Source of the DNA: Paraburkholderia sartisoli
Lineage (GTDB): Bacteria; Pseudomonadota; Gammaproteobacteria; Burkholderiales; Burkholderiaceae
Assembly: GCF_900107685.1 (NCBI RefSeq)
Contig: NZ_FNRQ01000013.1
Span: 1 to 64,000 of the forward strand
Length of the DNA: 64,000 nucleotides
Reading direction: 5' to 3'
Below, piece by piece: positions 1 through 8,837 of this stretch. Both the position numbers and the translations under genes were made by a program. A model generated the notes under the pieces. The model was not told where the DNA came from and made no database searches. It was given only the letters and a program-made list of their open reading frames with translations. How positions within the stretch are numbered: the stretch's first letter is position 1; each line of letters begins with the position of its first letter.

Positions 1-582
1 CGCCTTCATGATGTTGGGCAGCGTCACGTAGCGCGGCTCGTTCAGGCGCAGATCGGTGGTGACCACCGCCGGCAGCGTCAACGACAGCGTTTCCGCGCCG
101 CCGTCCACTTCGCGCGACACCGTCGCCTTGCCGTCCGCTATCACCACCTTCGACGCGAACGTCGCCTGCGGCAGGTTGGCCAGCGCAGCCAGCATCTGGC
201 CGGTCTGGTTCGAATCGTCGTCGATCGCCTGTTTGCCCAGAATAACCAGCGAGGGCTGTTCCCTGTCGACCAGCGCCTTGAGCAGCTTCGCAACCGCCAG
301 CGGCTGCAGCTCCTCACTGGATTCGATCAGGATCGCGTGGTCCGCGCCGATCGCGAGCGCCGTGCGCAGCGTTTCCTGCGACTGCGTCACGCCGCACGAC
401 ACCGCGATCACTTCGGTCGCGATGCCCGCCTCGCGAAGCCGCACCGCTTCCTCAACCGCGATCTCGTCGAACGGATTCATCGACATCTTCACGTTCGCGA
501 TGTCCACACCCGTGTTGTCCGACTTCACCCGGACCTTCACGTTGTAATCGACCACTCTCTTGACTGGCACCAATACTTTCAT
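1..582 (-). CDS. etfB: Electron transfer flavoprotein beta subunit (3' end beyond window)
   Basis: The N-terminal 194 residues of an ETF beta subunit, running off the left edge. It begins MKVLVPVKRVVDYNVK and carries the family features NPFDEIAVEEAVRL and LGKQAIDDDSNQTGQ, the AMP/FAD-binding fold shared with EtfA. EtfAB passes electrons from acyl-CoA and other flavin dehydrogenases to the quinone pool through ETF-QO. The ATG at 580-582 has AAGGAG about 9 nt upstream. It lies 51 nt after a CUT2 transporter permease on the same strand, so it is probably the end of that operon. An acyl-CoA dehydrogenase that would need ETF is encoded at 11318. etfA presumably follows outside the window. Confidence 0.95.
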   Translation of the reverse strand, partial: MKVLVPVKRVVDYNVKVRVKSDNTGVDIANVKMSMNPFDEIAVEEAVRLREAGIATEVIAVSCGVTQSQETLRTALAIGADHAILIESSEELQPLAVAKLLKALVDREQPSLVILGKQAIDDDSNQTGQMLAALANLPQATFASKVVIADGKATVSREVDGGAETLSLTLPAVVTTDLRLNEPRYVTLPNIMKA

Positions 583-633
583 GTGCAAACAACTCCTTCA
601 GGACAAACCGGCTCGAACAGGCCGGATCAGAAC

Positions 634-1593
634 TTACTTGATGATCAGCACCTTCGAACGATCGAAGGCGACAGTCACTGCAACGATCAGGATCAACCCG
701 AACACGATTTGCTGCGCGAACACGCTGATACCGACAAACGTCATGCCGACTCGCGCAACCGACACCAGCAGCGCGCCAACCAGCGTTCGGGCAATGCCTC
801 CCGAGCCGCCCGTCAGCGCCGTCCCGCCAACGATCACCGCGGCGATGGCAGGCAGCAGGAACTGGTCGGCCAGCGTGGGCGAGCCGCTTCCAAGACGCCC
901 GGCCATCACCACGCCCGCCAGGCCGGCGAAGAACGACGATGTCGCGAACACGAGGCATTTGGTCACCGGCACGCGCAGGCCCGATGCGATCGCCGCGGGC
1001 TCGCCAGCGCCGATCGCCTCGACATGCCGTCCGAAAACCGTGGAGCGATGCAGGAACACGCAAAATACGAGTACCGCGACACCGAGCAGGATCTCGTGCG
1101 GCACACCGAACGAAGAGCCGGTGGTCCAGCCCAGTGACGCGTTGCGCATCTCATCGCCGATCCCGATCGAGCGCGTACCCGAGAGCGTCAGCGCGGCAGC
1201 CGACGCGATCCCGCCCACCGCGAGCGTCGCGATGAAAGAAGGAATCCGCAGCACGGTCTGGATCACGCCGCTCAGCAGGCCGATGCCAAACGAAGCCGCG
1301 AGCGCCACGACCGCGGCCATCGCGCCGTAACGCGGCAGCAACATCGCGACGATCACGCTCGAGAGCGACGCCACCGCCTGCAACGACAGGTCGATGCTCC
1401 CGAGCAGCACGACGAACGTCGTGCCGGCCGCCATGATGAACAACGTGGAACTGTCAGCCAGCAAGCCGAGCTGCGTCGACAGCGCAAGGAAGCGAGGTTG
1501 TGCGAGCTCGATCAGCAGATACAGCGCGACAAGGGCGATAAAGGGTGCGTTGTCGCCGAGCTTCGCCTTGAGTGAAGCGTTCAGATGTGACAT
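634..1593 (-). CDS. CUT2 sugar-type ABC transporter permease (second permease)
   Basis: A 319-residue inner-membrane permease of the RbsC/AraH-like family (BPD_transp_2). About eight to ten hydrophobic segments alternate with short loops. The family-typical stretch around residues 60-75 (LGSIDLSLQAVASL) and the glycine-rich GGTALTGGSGG near residue 265 are visible. The gene starts 7 nt beyond the stop of the ATPase gene, so the two are co-transcribed. Having two different RbsC-like permeases in one operon (the other at 3118) suggests a heterodimeric channel. Substrate is not determinable from sequence; the context (alcohol and aldehyde dehydrogenases, sugar-type enzymes) suggests a polyol or sugar derivative. 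Confidence 0.9.
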   Translation of the reverse strand: MSHLNASLKAKLGDNAPFIALVALYLLIELAQPRFLALSTQLGLLADSSTLFIMAAGTTFVVLLGSIDLSLQAVASLSSVIVAMLLPRYGAMAAVVALAASFGIGLLSGVIQTVLRIPSFIATLAVGGIASAAALTLSGTRSIGIGDEMRNASLGWTTGSSFGVPHEILLGVAVLVFCVFLHRSTVFGRHVEAIGAGEPAAIASGLRVPVTKCLVFATSSFFAGLAGVVMAGRLGSGSPTLADQFLLPAIAAVIVGGTALTGGSGGIARTLVGALLVSVARVGMTFVGISVFAQQIVFGLILIVAVTVAFDRSKVLIIK

Positions 1594-1600
1594 GTTGACC

Positions 1601-3100
1601 TCAGACCATGTGTTCGACGATTTCGACCTGCGAGGGCTTATGCCCGACTTCGCACGGCAGGATCGTTTGAGCGCGACCGTCCCGCATCACCATCACCCGG
1701 TGACTCAGGCCGAGAATCTCCTCGAGCGTATCGCCAGTCAGCACCACGGCGACGCCCTCCGCGGTCAGCTCGCGGATGAGCTGATAGACCTCCTCCTTCG
1801 CCCCCACGTCGAGACCGCGCGTCGGATGATCGAGCACGAGAATCCGGCTGCCCGCGAAACGCCATTTCGCAAGCACGACCTTTTGCTGGTTGCCGCCCGA
1901 CAGGTTGCGGCAGGACGCATCAGGGCCTGGCGTCTTGATATGCAAACGCTGGATCCATTCGTTGGCAAGCGAGCGTTCGCTTGCCCTGCGCACCACGCCC
2001 GCACGGCTGACCGCGCCCAGACGCGGCAACGTCAGGTTTTGCGCCACGCTCATCTGGGTCACGAGCCCTTCCACCTTGCGCTCGCGCGGGACGTATCCGA
2101 TGCCCAGCGCGACAGCATGATTCGCCTGTGGCCTGAGACGGGTCGTGCCCACGGTCACCTCGCCGCCGTCGAGCTTTTCGAGTCCCGCGATCACCCGGCA
2201 CAACTCCTCCCGGCCTGACCCGACCACCCCCGCCACCCCGAACACCTCGCCGCGATACACCTCGAACGACACGTCGTTCAGCGCATGACCAAGCGACGCG
2301 TGACTCACCGACAGGGCCACCTCGTCGCGACAGGGTTTTTGCAGGTTCTCGCGGTAGTACTCGCCATGCAGCGAGCGGCCCACCATCAGTTCGTGGAGCT
2401 TCGCCACCGAAGCGCTACCAGCCGGCATTTCGGCGACCACCTTGCCGTCCTTCATCACATACACGCGGTCGCTGAGCGACAGCAGTTCGTCGAGCCGGTG
2501 CGAAACGAACACGAACGACGCGCGCGACTTGAGCTCGCCCACGAGCCGGAACAGAATCTCGATCTCCGCGGCCTCGAGCACGGAGGTGGGTTCGTCAAGC
2601 AGAATGATCGGCGTGCCGCCCGTCCGGCTCGCGAGAGAAAGGGCTCTCGCAAGCTCCACCATCTGGCGCTGGCCGAACGACAGGTCCTCGCACAGGGTCA
2701 GCGGATCGACGTCCAGATGCACCGTGGCGAGTTCTTTTCGGGCCGCGCGCTTGAGCTTTGTCCAGTTCAGTCGTCCGAAGGTGACGAAGTCCTCTTCACG
2801 ACCCAGGAACAGATTCTCGGCAACGGTCAGGTTCGGCAGGATGGACTGTTCCTGATACACCATCGCGATACCCTTCGAGGTGGCGTCGCGTGGATTCCGG
2901 ATCACCATCGGCTTGCCGTTGAGCATGATCTCGCCGGCGTCCTGGCGGTACGCACCCGTCAGCAGTTTCATGAGCGTGGACTTGCCCGCGCCGTTCTCGC
3001 CGATCAGACCGACGATTTCATTCGGCCTGATTTCGATGGTTACGTCGTCCAGCGCGAGCACGCCCGGAAAGCGTTTGGTGACGTTCTTGAGTGTCAGCAT
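1601..3100 (-). CDS. CUT2 sugar-type ABC transporter ATP-binding protein (two fused NBDs)
   Basis: A 499-residue cytoplasmic ATPase of the RbsA/MglA/XylG type with tandem nucleotide-binding domains. NBD1 has Walker A GENGAGKST (about residue 37), signature LSFGQRQMVE and Walker B IILLDEPTS. NBD2 has the degenerate Walker A normal for the family (GVVGSGREEL) and signature LSGGNQQKVV. Its Walker B reads LVLDHPTRGLD, with His where the catalytic Glu normally stands. The open frame extends far upstream, but homology begins at MLTLKNVTKRFPGV, so the ATG at 3098-3100 is chosen. It sits between the two permease genes and energises import of the ligand bound by the 4134-5213 protein. Confidence 0.92.
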   Translation of the reverse strand: MLTLKNVTKRFPGVLALDDVTIEIRPNEIVGLIGENGAGKSTLMKLLTGAYRQDAGEIMLNGKPMVIRNPRDATSKGIAMVYQEQSILPNLTVAENLFLGREEDFVTFGRLNWTKLKRAARKELATVHLDVDPLTLCEDLSFGQRQMVELARALSLASRTGGTPIILLDEPTSVLEAAEIEILFRLVGELKSRASFVFVSHRLDELLSLSDRVYVMKDGKVVAEMPAGSASVAKLHELMVGRSLHGEYYRENLQKPCRDEVALSVSHASLGHALNDVSFEVYRGEVFGVAGVVGSGREELCRVIAGLEKLDGGEVTVGTTRLRPQANHAVALGIGYVPRERKVEGLVTQMSVAQNLTLPRLGAVSRAGVVRRASERSLANEWIQRLHIKTPGPDASCRNLSGGNQQKVVLAKWRFAGSRILVLDHPTRGLDVGAKEEVYQLIRELTAEGVAVVLTGDTLEEILGLSHRVMVMRDGRAQTILPCEVGHKPSQVEIVEHMV

Positions 3101-3117
3101 GTCTGTTCTCCGGCCGT

Positions 3118-4137
3118 TCACTTGACGATGCGCCGACGCGAGCGATTCAGCGCCAACGTGACCGCGACGATGATCAGCACGCCCTGGATGCCCTGTTGCA
3201 CATAGGGTGGTACGCCAAGCAGAACCATGCCATTGGCGAGCACAACCACGATGAGCGTGCCGACCAGCGTGTTCATCGGCGTGCCGTTGCCGCCGGCGAG
3301 CGACGTTCCGCCCACCACGATCGCCGTAATGGCGACGAACAGTTGCCCGTTGGCGATGAGCGCATGACCCTGGCCATATTGCGCGACGGCGAGAATGCCC
3401 GCCACACCATAAAAAGCGCCAGCCAGAGCGAACACCACGATGCGCACACGCCTGACCCTCACGCCGCTCAGGCGGGCGAGATCCTCTCCGCCACCGATGG
3501 CCAGGGTGTGACGACCAAGCAGGGTATGCCGGTAGATAAACCATGCGATGGCGAGCACCAGCACCGCGATCCACACCGACAACGGCAGGCCGAGGTAGCG
3601 GGTGATTGCGATCGAGCGCAGGGCCGTGTCGCTGACCCGGATCGTGTTGCCCGACAGCCACGCCGTTCCGATCCCCGACGCGACGAAGCCGACCGCCAGC
3701 GTGGTGATGAACGACGGAATGCGCAGGAACACGTGCAGCAACCCGTTGGCAAGGCCCAGCACGACCCCGGCGCCGATTGCCACCGCCAGCACCCACAACC
3801 CGAAGTGGTTGTCGTTGTACGAGTTCTCGACGAGCATCGACACGGTGATCGCCGCGACCGCAACAATGCCTTCCGCCGACAGATCGATGCTACCGAGCTG
3901 GATGACGAATGTTCCACCCAGCGCGATGGTGAGCGGGATCGCGGCGGCAATCGCGATGCGCGACAGGTTCATCGGATCGAAGAAATCGTGATTGAACGCA
4001 CCGATGCAAACGCCGAGCGCGAGGAGAACCAGCAGCGGCGAAAATCGCCGTACCAGCGCCTGCGCCGAAACGAACCGGGTCCCGGGAGTTGTTATGCGGA
4101 TGGCCTGCCGGGTGGGCGCGACGGTGAGCTTGTTCAT
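3118..4137 (-). CDS. CUT2 sugar-type ABC transporter permease (first permease)
   Basis: A 339-residue inner-membrane permease of the RbsC family. It has a basic cytoplasmic N-terminus, then hydrophobic helices beginning near residue 32 (SPLLVLLALGVCIGAF). Family signatures LGSIDLSAEGIVAV and GGTSLAGGNGTPMNT are present. Its start overlaps the stop of the binding-protein gene (ATGA, 4134-4137), showing translational coupling, and it ends 17 nt before the ATPase start. It is only moderately similar to the second permease at 634, so the membrane part is probably a heterodimer rather than a recent duplication. Confidence 0.92.
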   Translation of the reverse strand: MNKLTVAPTRQAIRITTPGTRFVSAQALVRRFSPLLVLLALGVCIGAFNHDFFDPMNLSRIAIAAAIPLTIALGGTFVIQLGSIDLSAEGIVAVAAITVSMLVENSYNDNHFGLWVLAVAIGAGVVLGLANGLLHVFLRIPSFITTLAVGFVASGIGTAWLSGNTIRVSDTALRSIAITRYLGLPLSVWIAVLVLAIAWFIYRHTLLGRHTLAIGGGEDLARLSGVRVRRVRIVVFALAGAFYGVAGILAVAQYGQGHALIANGQLFVAITAIVVGGTSLAGGNGTPMNTLVGTLIVVVLANGMVLLGVPPYVQQGIQGVLIIVAVTLALNRSRRRIVK

Positions 4138-5213
4138 CGATACACCACGGGTCCCGCCACGCGGGCATAGAGGTTGTTCCAGTCCGCGCCCGGTGCGGAC
4201 TCGCGGCTAATGACAGCCTGCACGTTGGACTTCGTGACGAGGGTCGCCTTGCAGAACGACTCACGCCGGTCCCTTGGCAACGCCGCGACGTCGACTTTTT
4301 TCTCCTTCGCCTGAAGACCCATCGACAACCCGATGCCGCCCAGCCAGTAAGGGTCCCAGTCAACCGTTGTCACGAGTTCGCCCACCTTGACGGCCGCGAG
4401 CCCGGGTGTGGTGCCGTCCATGCCGGAAACCGGCAACTGGCCGGCGAGCCCTTCTGCACGAAGCGCCTCGATCGCGCCCAACGCCATGTCGTCGTTTGCG
4501 GCCCACACGCCCTTGACCTTCGCGTTGAAACGGGTCAGCCACGCCTGCATGATCGGAAACGCCTTTTGCGAATCCCAGTCGGCGACCTGGAAGTCCAGCA
4601 ACTGGATATCCGGGAATTTCTTCAGCGCGGCCATCAGACCCGCCTTGCGTTCGATAGCCGGCACGTTGCTGAAGATGCCGCCGAGCGCCACGACACCACC
4701 CTTGCCGCCCATGGCCTTGAACAGTTCGGTCGCGGTGGCCTCGCCGTAAGCCACGCCGTCGAACGACAGATGCGCCACGTAGTTGGGGTTGAAGTCCCAC
4801 GGATGAAAATCTTTCGGCTTGTTCCAGATCGTTGTCACGTACGCGCCGGCCTTCGAGCATGTCTCGACGATGACCCGTGCGTCGGCCGAATCGTTCGGGT
4901 CGACGTTGAGGACGAGGTTGCCGCCGGTCTTCTGCAGCAGCGCGCGAATGTCCGCGATGCCTTTTTCCGAACTGCCTTCGGTGGTAAGCGGCACGTACGG
5001 CAGACCGACGCTCTTCGCGAAGCTCTGCGCGCCCTTGTTGAACGCGGTGTAATACGGATTGGTCAGCGAGCGGAACGAGCAGGCAAGCGTCGTCTGCCCC
5101 GCACCGAACGAAAGACCCGACATGCCGCCACCCGCGACGGCAAATGCCGCGCCCGCGCCGAGCTTGATAAAGTCGCGGCGCGATACGCCTGTGTGTTGAT
5201 CCTGTTTCGACAT
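4134..5213 (-). CDS. Tat-exported periplasmic sugar-binding protein of the CUT2 transporter
   Basis: A 359-residue type I periplasmic binding protein (RbsB-like, Peripla_BP_4). The N-terminus holds a twin-arginine signal (SRRDFIKLGAGAAFAV, residues 11-26), so it is probably folded before export, unlike the usual Sec-exported RbsB. The mature part has the fold landmarks VLNVDPNDSADARVIVETC and VWAANDDMALGAIEALRAEG, typical of ligand contacts in this family. It is the first gene of the transporter set and is followed with a 4-nt overlap by permease 3118. Its upstream region carries a TGGTTTATAAATAACCA inverted repeat (5253-5269) resembling one in the CoA-transferase/acyl-CoA dehydrogenase intergenic region. 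Ligand unknown. Confidence 0.9.
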   Translation of the reverse strand: MSKQDQHTGVSRRDFIKLGAGAAFAVAGGGMSGLSFGAGQTTLACSFRSLTNPYYTAFNKGAQSFAKSVGLPYVPLTTEGSSEKGIADIRALLQKTGGNLVLNVDPNDSADARVIVETCSKAGAYVTTIWNKPKDFHPWDFNPNYVAHLSFDGVAYGEATATELFKAMGGKGGVVALGGIFSNVPAIERKAGLMAALKKFPDIQLLDFQVADWDSQKAFPIMQAWLTRFNAKVKGVWAANDDMALGAIEALRAEGLAGQLPVSGMDGTTPGLAAVKVGELVTTVDWDPYWLGGIGLSMGLQAKEKKVDVAALPRDRRESFCKATLVTKSNVQAVISRESAPGADWNNLYARVAGPVVYR

Positions 5214-5252
5214 GATGTCTCCTCCGAGCCAGAAAGACCCTTTGCATCAGGG

Positions 5253-5280
5253 TGGTTTATAAATAACCAGATATTTACCA
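5253..5280. promoter_or_regulatory. Operator-like inverted repeat before the ABC transporter operon
   Basis: TGGTTTATAAATAACCA at 5253-5269 has arms TGGTT/AACCA. It is followed by CCAGATATTTACC. The same elements recur at 11168-11196 (TGGTTTTAAATAACCA, then CCAGATGGTTAC). It lies 40-67 nt before the binding-protein start, a normal place for an operator. Binding by the TetR regulator at 8838 is inferred from the shared sequence only. Confidence 0.55.
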
Positions 5281-5338
5281 AATCGCCAGAAAGACCCGGT
5301 TTTCCCGGGCGCTCCTCAACTAGCCTCACAGCCTGTCG

Positions 5339-7012
5339 TCAGACCGCTACCACCGTGGCCTCGCGCGCCGCACGACCCGAGGTGTGCGCGAGCCTGCCCG
5401 CCACGAGCGCCGGCGTTGCAGCCAGGCCGCGAATCAGATCAGCGGCCTTTTCCGCGATCATCAGCGTGGGCGCGTTCGTATTCGAACTCACGATCCGTGG
5501 CATCACCGACGAATCCGCGACCCGCAGCCCTTCGATGCCATAAACACGCAATTGCGGATCGACGACCGACCATTCGTCGACGCCCATCTTGCATGTGCCG
5601 ACCGGGTGATAGCCGGTGCGGCCGTACTGTTCTGCGTAGGCCTCGTACTCGGCCTGCGTGCGCACCTTTCCGCCCGGAAAGTGCTCGCTCTTGATGTACT
5701 TGCCCAGCGCCTTCTGGCTCATGATTTCGCGACTCTGGCGGATCCCTTCGACGGCCACCTTCAGGTCATACGGGTCGCGAATATAGGCAGGGTCGATCAC
5801 CGGCGCATCGGCGGGATCGGCGCTGTGCAGCGTCACGCTGCCACGGCTGCGTGGCCTGAGAAAGTAGGAGTTGAGCGTACAGCCCGAACCCGACGGTACC
5901 GGCGGCACACCGGCCTCGACGCCTGCGCCGGGCAGGAAGTGAAACTGAAGATCAGGTGTCGGTACGCCACTGTCCGAATACCAGAACGCACCGCCTTCGG
6001 CGATGTTGGACGTGACCGGCCCCTTGTTGAAGAGTTTGTACTCGAGGCCCGCGAGCAGCATCATGTGCTTCTTCGAATACTTGTCCAGGCTGTACGCACC
6101 GTTCAGCTCGTAGACGATATCGATGTCGAAGTGATCCTGCAGGTTCTGCCCGACACCGTTCAGCGCATGCACGGGCTTCACGCCAGCGCGCTCCAGGTCT
6201 TCGGCACGCCCGATGCCGGAGAGCATCAGCAGCTTCGGCGAACCGATGGCGCCAGCGGTCACGATGACTTCGCGTTCGGCGCGCGCAATCGTCACGTTCG
6301 AACGATCGCCCCCGGATGCAAATTCGACGCCGGTCGCGCGGCCGTTTTCGATGACCACGCGCGAAACGAGGCAACCGGTGCGCACCGTCAGATTGGGCCG
6401 CGAGCGAGCGTCGCGCAGATAGCCGACAGCCGCGCTGCAGCGCTTGCCGTTGCGCTGCGTGACCTGATAAACGCCCACGCCTTCCTGTTGCGCGCCGTTG
6501 AAGTCGCTGTTGTGCGGCATGCCGGCTTCCTGCCCGGCGAGGACAAAAGCCTTGGTCAATTCGTTGACGCTGATGAGATCCGACACGCCGAGCGGACCGC
6601 CAACGCCGTGATACTCGTTGCACAGGCGCTCGTTGTCTTCCATGCGACGCAGGTACGGCAGCACGCCGTCGCGAAAGCCCCAGCCGGTGCAGCCCTCGCG
6701 CTCCCAGCCGTCGTAGTCGGTGGGCTGACCTCGCGTGTAGACCATGGCGTTGATCGACCCGCCGCCGCCGAGCACGCGGCCCTGCGCGAACGGAATCTGG
6801 CGACGCCGGGTTTCCGCGGCGGCAACCGTGCTGTAGCCCCACGTCAACGGTCCGGACGTCATCTTGAAGAAGCCGACCGGCATGTGGATATACGGATCCG
6901 TATCGGCAGGTCCGGCTTCGAGAAGCAGCACCCGGTTGCCCGCGTCCTCGCTCAGACGCGCCGCCAGCGCACAACCCGCCGCGCCGCCCCCTACGATCAC
7001 ATAGTCATACAT
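5339..7012 (-). CDS. GMC-family FAD-dependent alcohol dehydrogenase (choline dehydrogenase-like)
   Basis: A 557-residue glucose-methanol-choline oxidoreductase. It opens with the ADP-binding motif VIVGGGAAGCALAARL (residues 5-20) and carries the GMC signatures GRVLGGGGSINAMVYTRG and GAIGSPKLLMLSGIG. The C-terminal active site has the catalytic His in GRTGYHPVGTCKMG and the paired Asn in SSNTNAPTLMIAEKAA. Enzymes of this family oxidise primary alcohols or sugars to aldehydes or ketones. It follows the aldehyde dehydrogenase by 105 nt on the same strand, suggesting an alcohol-aldehyde-acid sequence. Although BetA-like, the CUT2 transporter neighbour argues against simply calling it choline dehydrogenase. 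Confidence 0.9.
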   Translation of the reverse strand: MYDYVIVGGGAAGCALAARLSEDAGNRVLLLEAGPADTDPYIHMPVGFFKMTSGPLTWGYSTVAAAETRRRQIPFAQGRVLGGGGSINAMVYTRGQPTDYDGWEREGCTGWGFRDGVLPYLRRMEDNERLCNEYHGVGGPLGVSDLISVNELTKAFVLAGQEAGMPHNSDFNGAQQEGVGVYQVTQRNGKRCSAAVGYLRDARSRPNLTVRTGCLVSRVVIENGRATGVEFASGGDRSNVTIARAEREVIVTAGAIGSPKLLMLSGIGRAEDLERAGVKPVHALNGVGQNLQDHFDIDIVYELNGAYSLDKYSKKHMMLLAGLEYKLFNKGPVTSNIAEGGAFWYSDSGVPTPDLQFHFLPGAGVEAGVPPVPSGSGCTLNSYFLRPRSRGSVTLHSADPADAPVIDPAYIRDPYDLKVAVEGIRQSREIMSQKALGKYIKSEHFPGGKVRTQAEYEAYAEQYGRTGYHPVGTCKMGVDEWSVVDPQLRVYGIEGLRVADSSVMPRIVSSNTNAPTLMIAEKAADLIRGLAATPALVAGRLAHTSGRAAREATVVAV

Positions 7013-7117
7013 TGCTGTCTCCGATACGGTGTTCTGCCGTCACACTGCTGCGTGTGACTTCGTCATTCCTGAGGCTGTTACGGCGCTTGCCGGCCGTTTG
7101 GATTCAACCAGAGCGCG

Positions 7118-8626
7118 TCAGGCGATCCAGCGCGGCCGGTTGCCCAACTGGACATGTACCGACTTCAGTTCGGTGTATTCCTCGACGCCGTACCGCCCCG
7201 TTTCGCGGCCAATGCCCGATTGCTTGACGCCGCCGATCGGCATTTCCGGGCCGCCAGTGATGGTGCAGTTGACCCAGATCCGGCCCGCCTGTACGTCGCG
7301 AAAGCTCTTGATCGCACCCTGCAGGTCGCGCGTCCAGATGCTGGCCGCGAGGCCGTATGGCACGCCGTTCGCCAGTTGAATCGCCTGCTCGAAGGTGTCG
7401 AATGGCGTGACCGACAGCACAGGTCCGAAAATTTCCTCCTGCGCAAGCGCGCTGTGCGGCTCGACGTTGCGAAACATCGTGGGCTGGATGAAGAAGCGCT
7501 CGCCATCCCTGCTCGACGTGCCGCCGTGCACCAGTTGCGCGCCGTCGCGGCTGCCCGCTTCGATGAAACTGCAAATCCTGTCGAACTGACGCGCTTCGAC
7601 AATCGCCCCAACGTGATTCGACGCATCGAGCGGATCGCCCACCCGCACCTTTTCGAGCACGCTCTTGACCCGGGCGACAAGTTCCTCTTCCACCGATCGA
7701 TGCACGACGAGACGGCTGCCCGAAACGCAGCATTGACCCGCGTTGAAACAGATGCCAAAGGCGATGGCGTCCGCGGCATCGGCGAGATCGGCGTCCGCGA
7801 ACACGATCTGCGGATTCTTGCCGCCCAGCTCGAGCCCGACCTTCTTCATGTTGCCGCCCGCTGCCGTCAGCACCGCGCGACCCACTGGCGTCGAACCGGT
7901 GAACGACACCATGTCGACATCCATGTGTTCCGCAAGCGCCTGGCCCACCGTCGCGCCGAGCCCGGTCACCACGTTCACGACGCCATCCGGCAGGCCGGCC
8001 TGCGTGAGGAGCGCAGCGAGCCTGAGCGTCGTGGTCGACGTGAGCTCGGCGGGTTTGACGACCGCCGTGCATCCCGCCGCCAGCACGAACGGCAGACGCT
8101 CGGACAGAATGAAAAACGGGAAATTCCATGGCGTGACGATGCCGACCACGCCGACCGGCTGGCGCACGACAAGACCGAACAGGTCGGTGCCGAGGTTGTC
8201 ATGCGAGTCACCGTGCGCAACGCGTGCAAGACCCGCCGCGTATTCCCAGATCCCCGCGGCGGCATTGATCTCACCGCGCGACTGGCCGACCGGCTTGCCG
8301 GTTTCCAGCGTTTCCAGGTACGCAAGCGTCTCCACGTTTTCCCGGATGAGACTCGCCGTTTTCAGCAATACCGTCGCACGCTGCTCACCGGACAGACGCG
8401 ACCAGCGCCCGTCGTCGAACGCACGGCGCGCCGAAGCAACCGCCACGTTCAGGTCGCCGACCGACGCGCGCACCGTGGATGTCACCGGCACGCCGTGGCC
8501 CGGACTCCTGCGCGTCACGAATTCGCCAGCGGGTCCAACGTAGTCCTTGCCGTCGACGAACATCGGGGTGCGCACGGGTTCCGACGGAAGACGAAGCGTT
8601 GCCGCCAGTTCATTCAGATTGCTCAT
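7118..8626 (-). CDS. NAD(P)-dependent aldehyde dehydrogenase
   Basis: A 502-residue ALDH-superfamily enzyme that oxidises an aldehyde to its acid. Visible motifs are VTPWNFP (about 164-170), the cofactor-binding FTGSTPVGR, the general-base Glu in LELGGKNP (E266) and the nucleophile in FNAGQCC (C300). Length and motifs match the betaine-aldehyde/PuuC-like branch. ATG at 8624-8626 is preceded by GGAGACAGGA. It is the first gene of the leftward set and is divergent from tetR. With the downstream GMC dehydrogenase it would convert an alcohol to a carboxylate. The true substrate cannot be read from the sequence. Confidence 0.92.
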   Translation of the reverse strand: MSNLNELAATLRLPSEPVRTPMFVDGKDYVGPAGEFVTRRSPGHGVPVTSTVRASVGDLNVAVASARRAFDDGRWSRLSGEQRATVLLKTASLIRENVETLAYLETLETGKPVGQSRGEINAAAGIWEYAAGLARVAHGDSHDNLGTDLFGLVVRQPVGVVGIVTPWNFPFFILSERLPFVLAAGCTAVVKPAELTSTTTLRLAALLTQAGLPDGVVNVVTGLGATVGQALAEHMDVDMVSFTGSTPVGRAVLTAAGGNMKKVGLELGGKNPQIVFADADLADAADAIAFGICFNAGQCCVSGSRLVVHRSVEEELVARVKSVLEKVRVGDPLDASNHVGAIVEARQFDRICSFIEAGSRDGAQLVHGGTSSRDGERFFIQPTMFRNVEPHSALAQEEIFGPVLSVTPFDTFEQAIQLANGVPYGLAASIWTRDLQGAIKSFRDVQAGRIWVNCTITGGPEMPIGGVKQSGIGRETGRYGVEEYTELKSVHVQLGNRPRWIA

Positions 8627-8731
8627 TCCTGTCTCCAGAGTTTGCTCCCGCGCGCGCCATGAAGCGCGTCGCGGGCCAGGGGAATCGCGCCGTCAACGCA
8701 ATACCCTTCACATTTTTTTGCGCCCATTCTG

Positions 8732-8747
8732 CACCATCCGGTTACTT
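8732..8747. promoter_or_regulatory. Possible TetR operator in the ALDH/tetR intergenic region
   Basis: CACCATCCGGTTACTT lies between the divergent aldehyde dehydrogenase and tetR genes. It matches both flanks of the palindrome at 11178-11195 (ACCATCC...GGTTACTT) but lacks the central 4 nt. Position suits autoregulation plus control of the dehydrogenase operon. This is a similarity read by eye. Confidence 0.4.
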
Positions 8748-8837
8748 CCGGGCAATGCTTTTTTGGTCTATAGTCGGTGCCACGACGCGAAATCGGCAAC
8801 GACCGTCCCCACCCATTTATTGCAGCGAAAATCCAAC

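Noticed and set aside
3101..3796. Upstream extension of the CUT2 ATPase frame
   Set aside because: It overlaps the permease gene on the same strand and has an Arg/His-rich out-of-frame composition; the family start is ATG 3100.
5339..8626. Naming the GMC and aldehyde dehydrogenases betA and betB
   Set aside because: Motifs are generic to the families, and the neighbours (CUT2 importer, TetR not BetI-like in context, CoA genes) do not point to choline.
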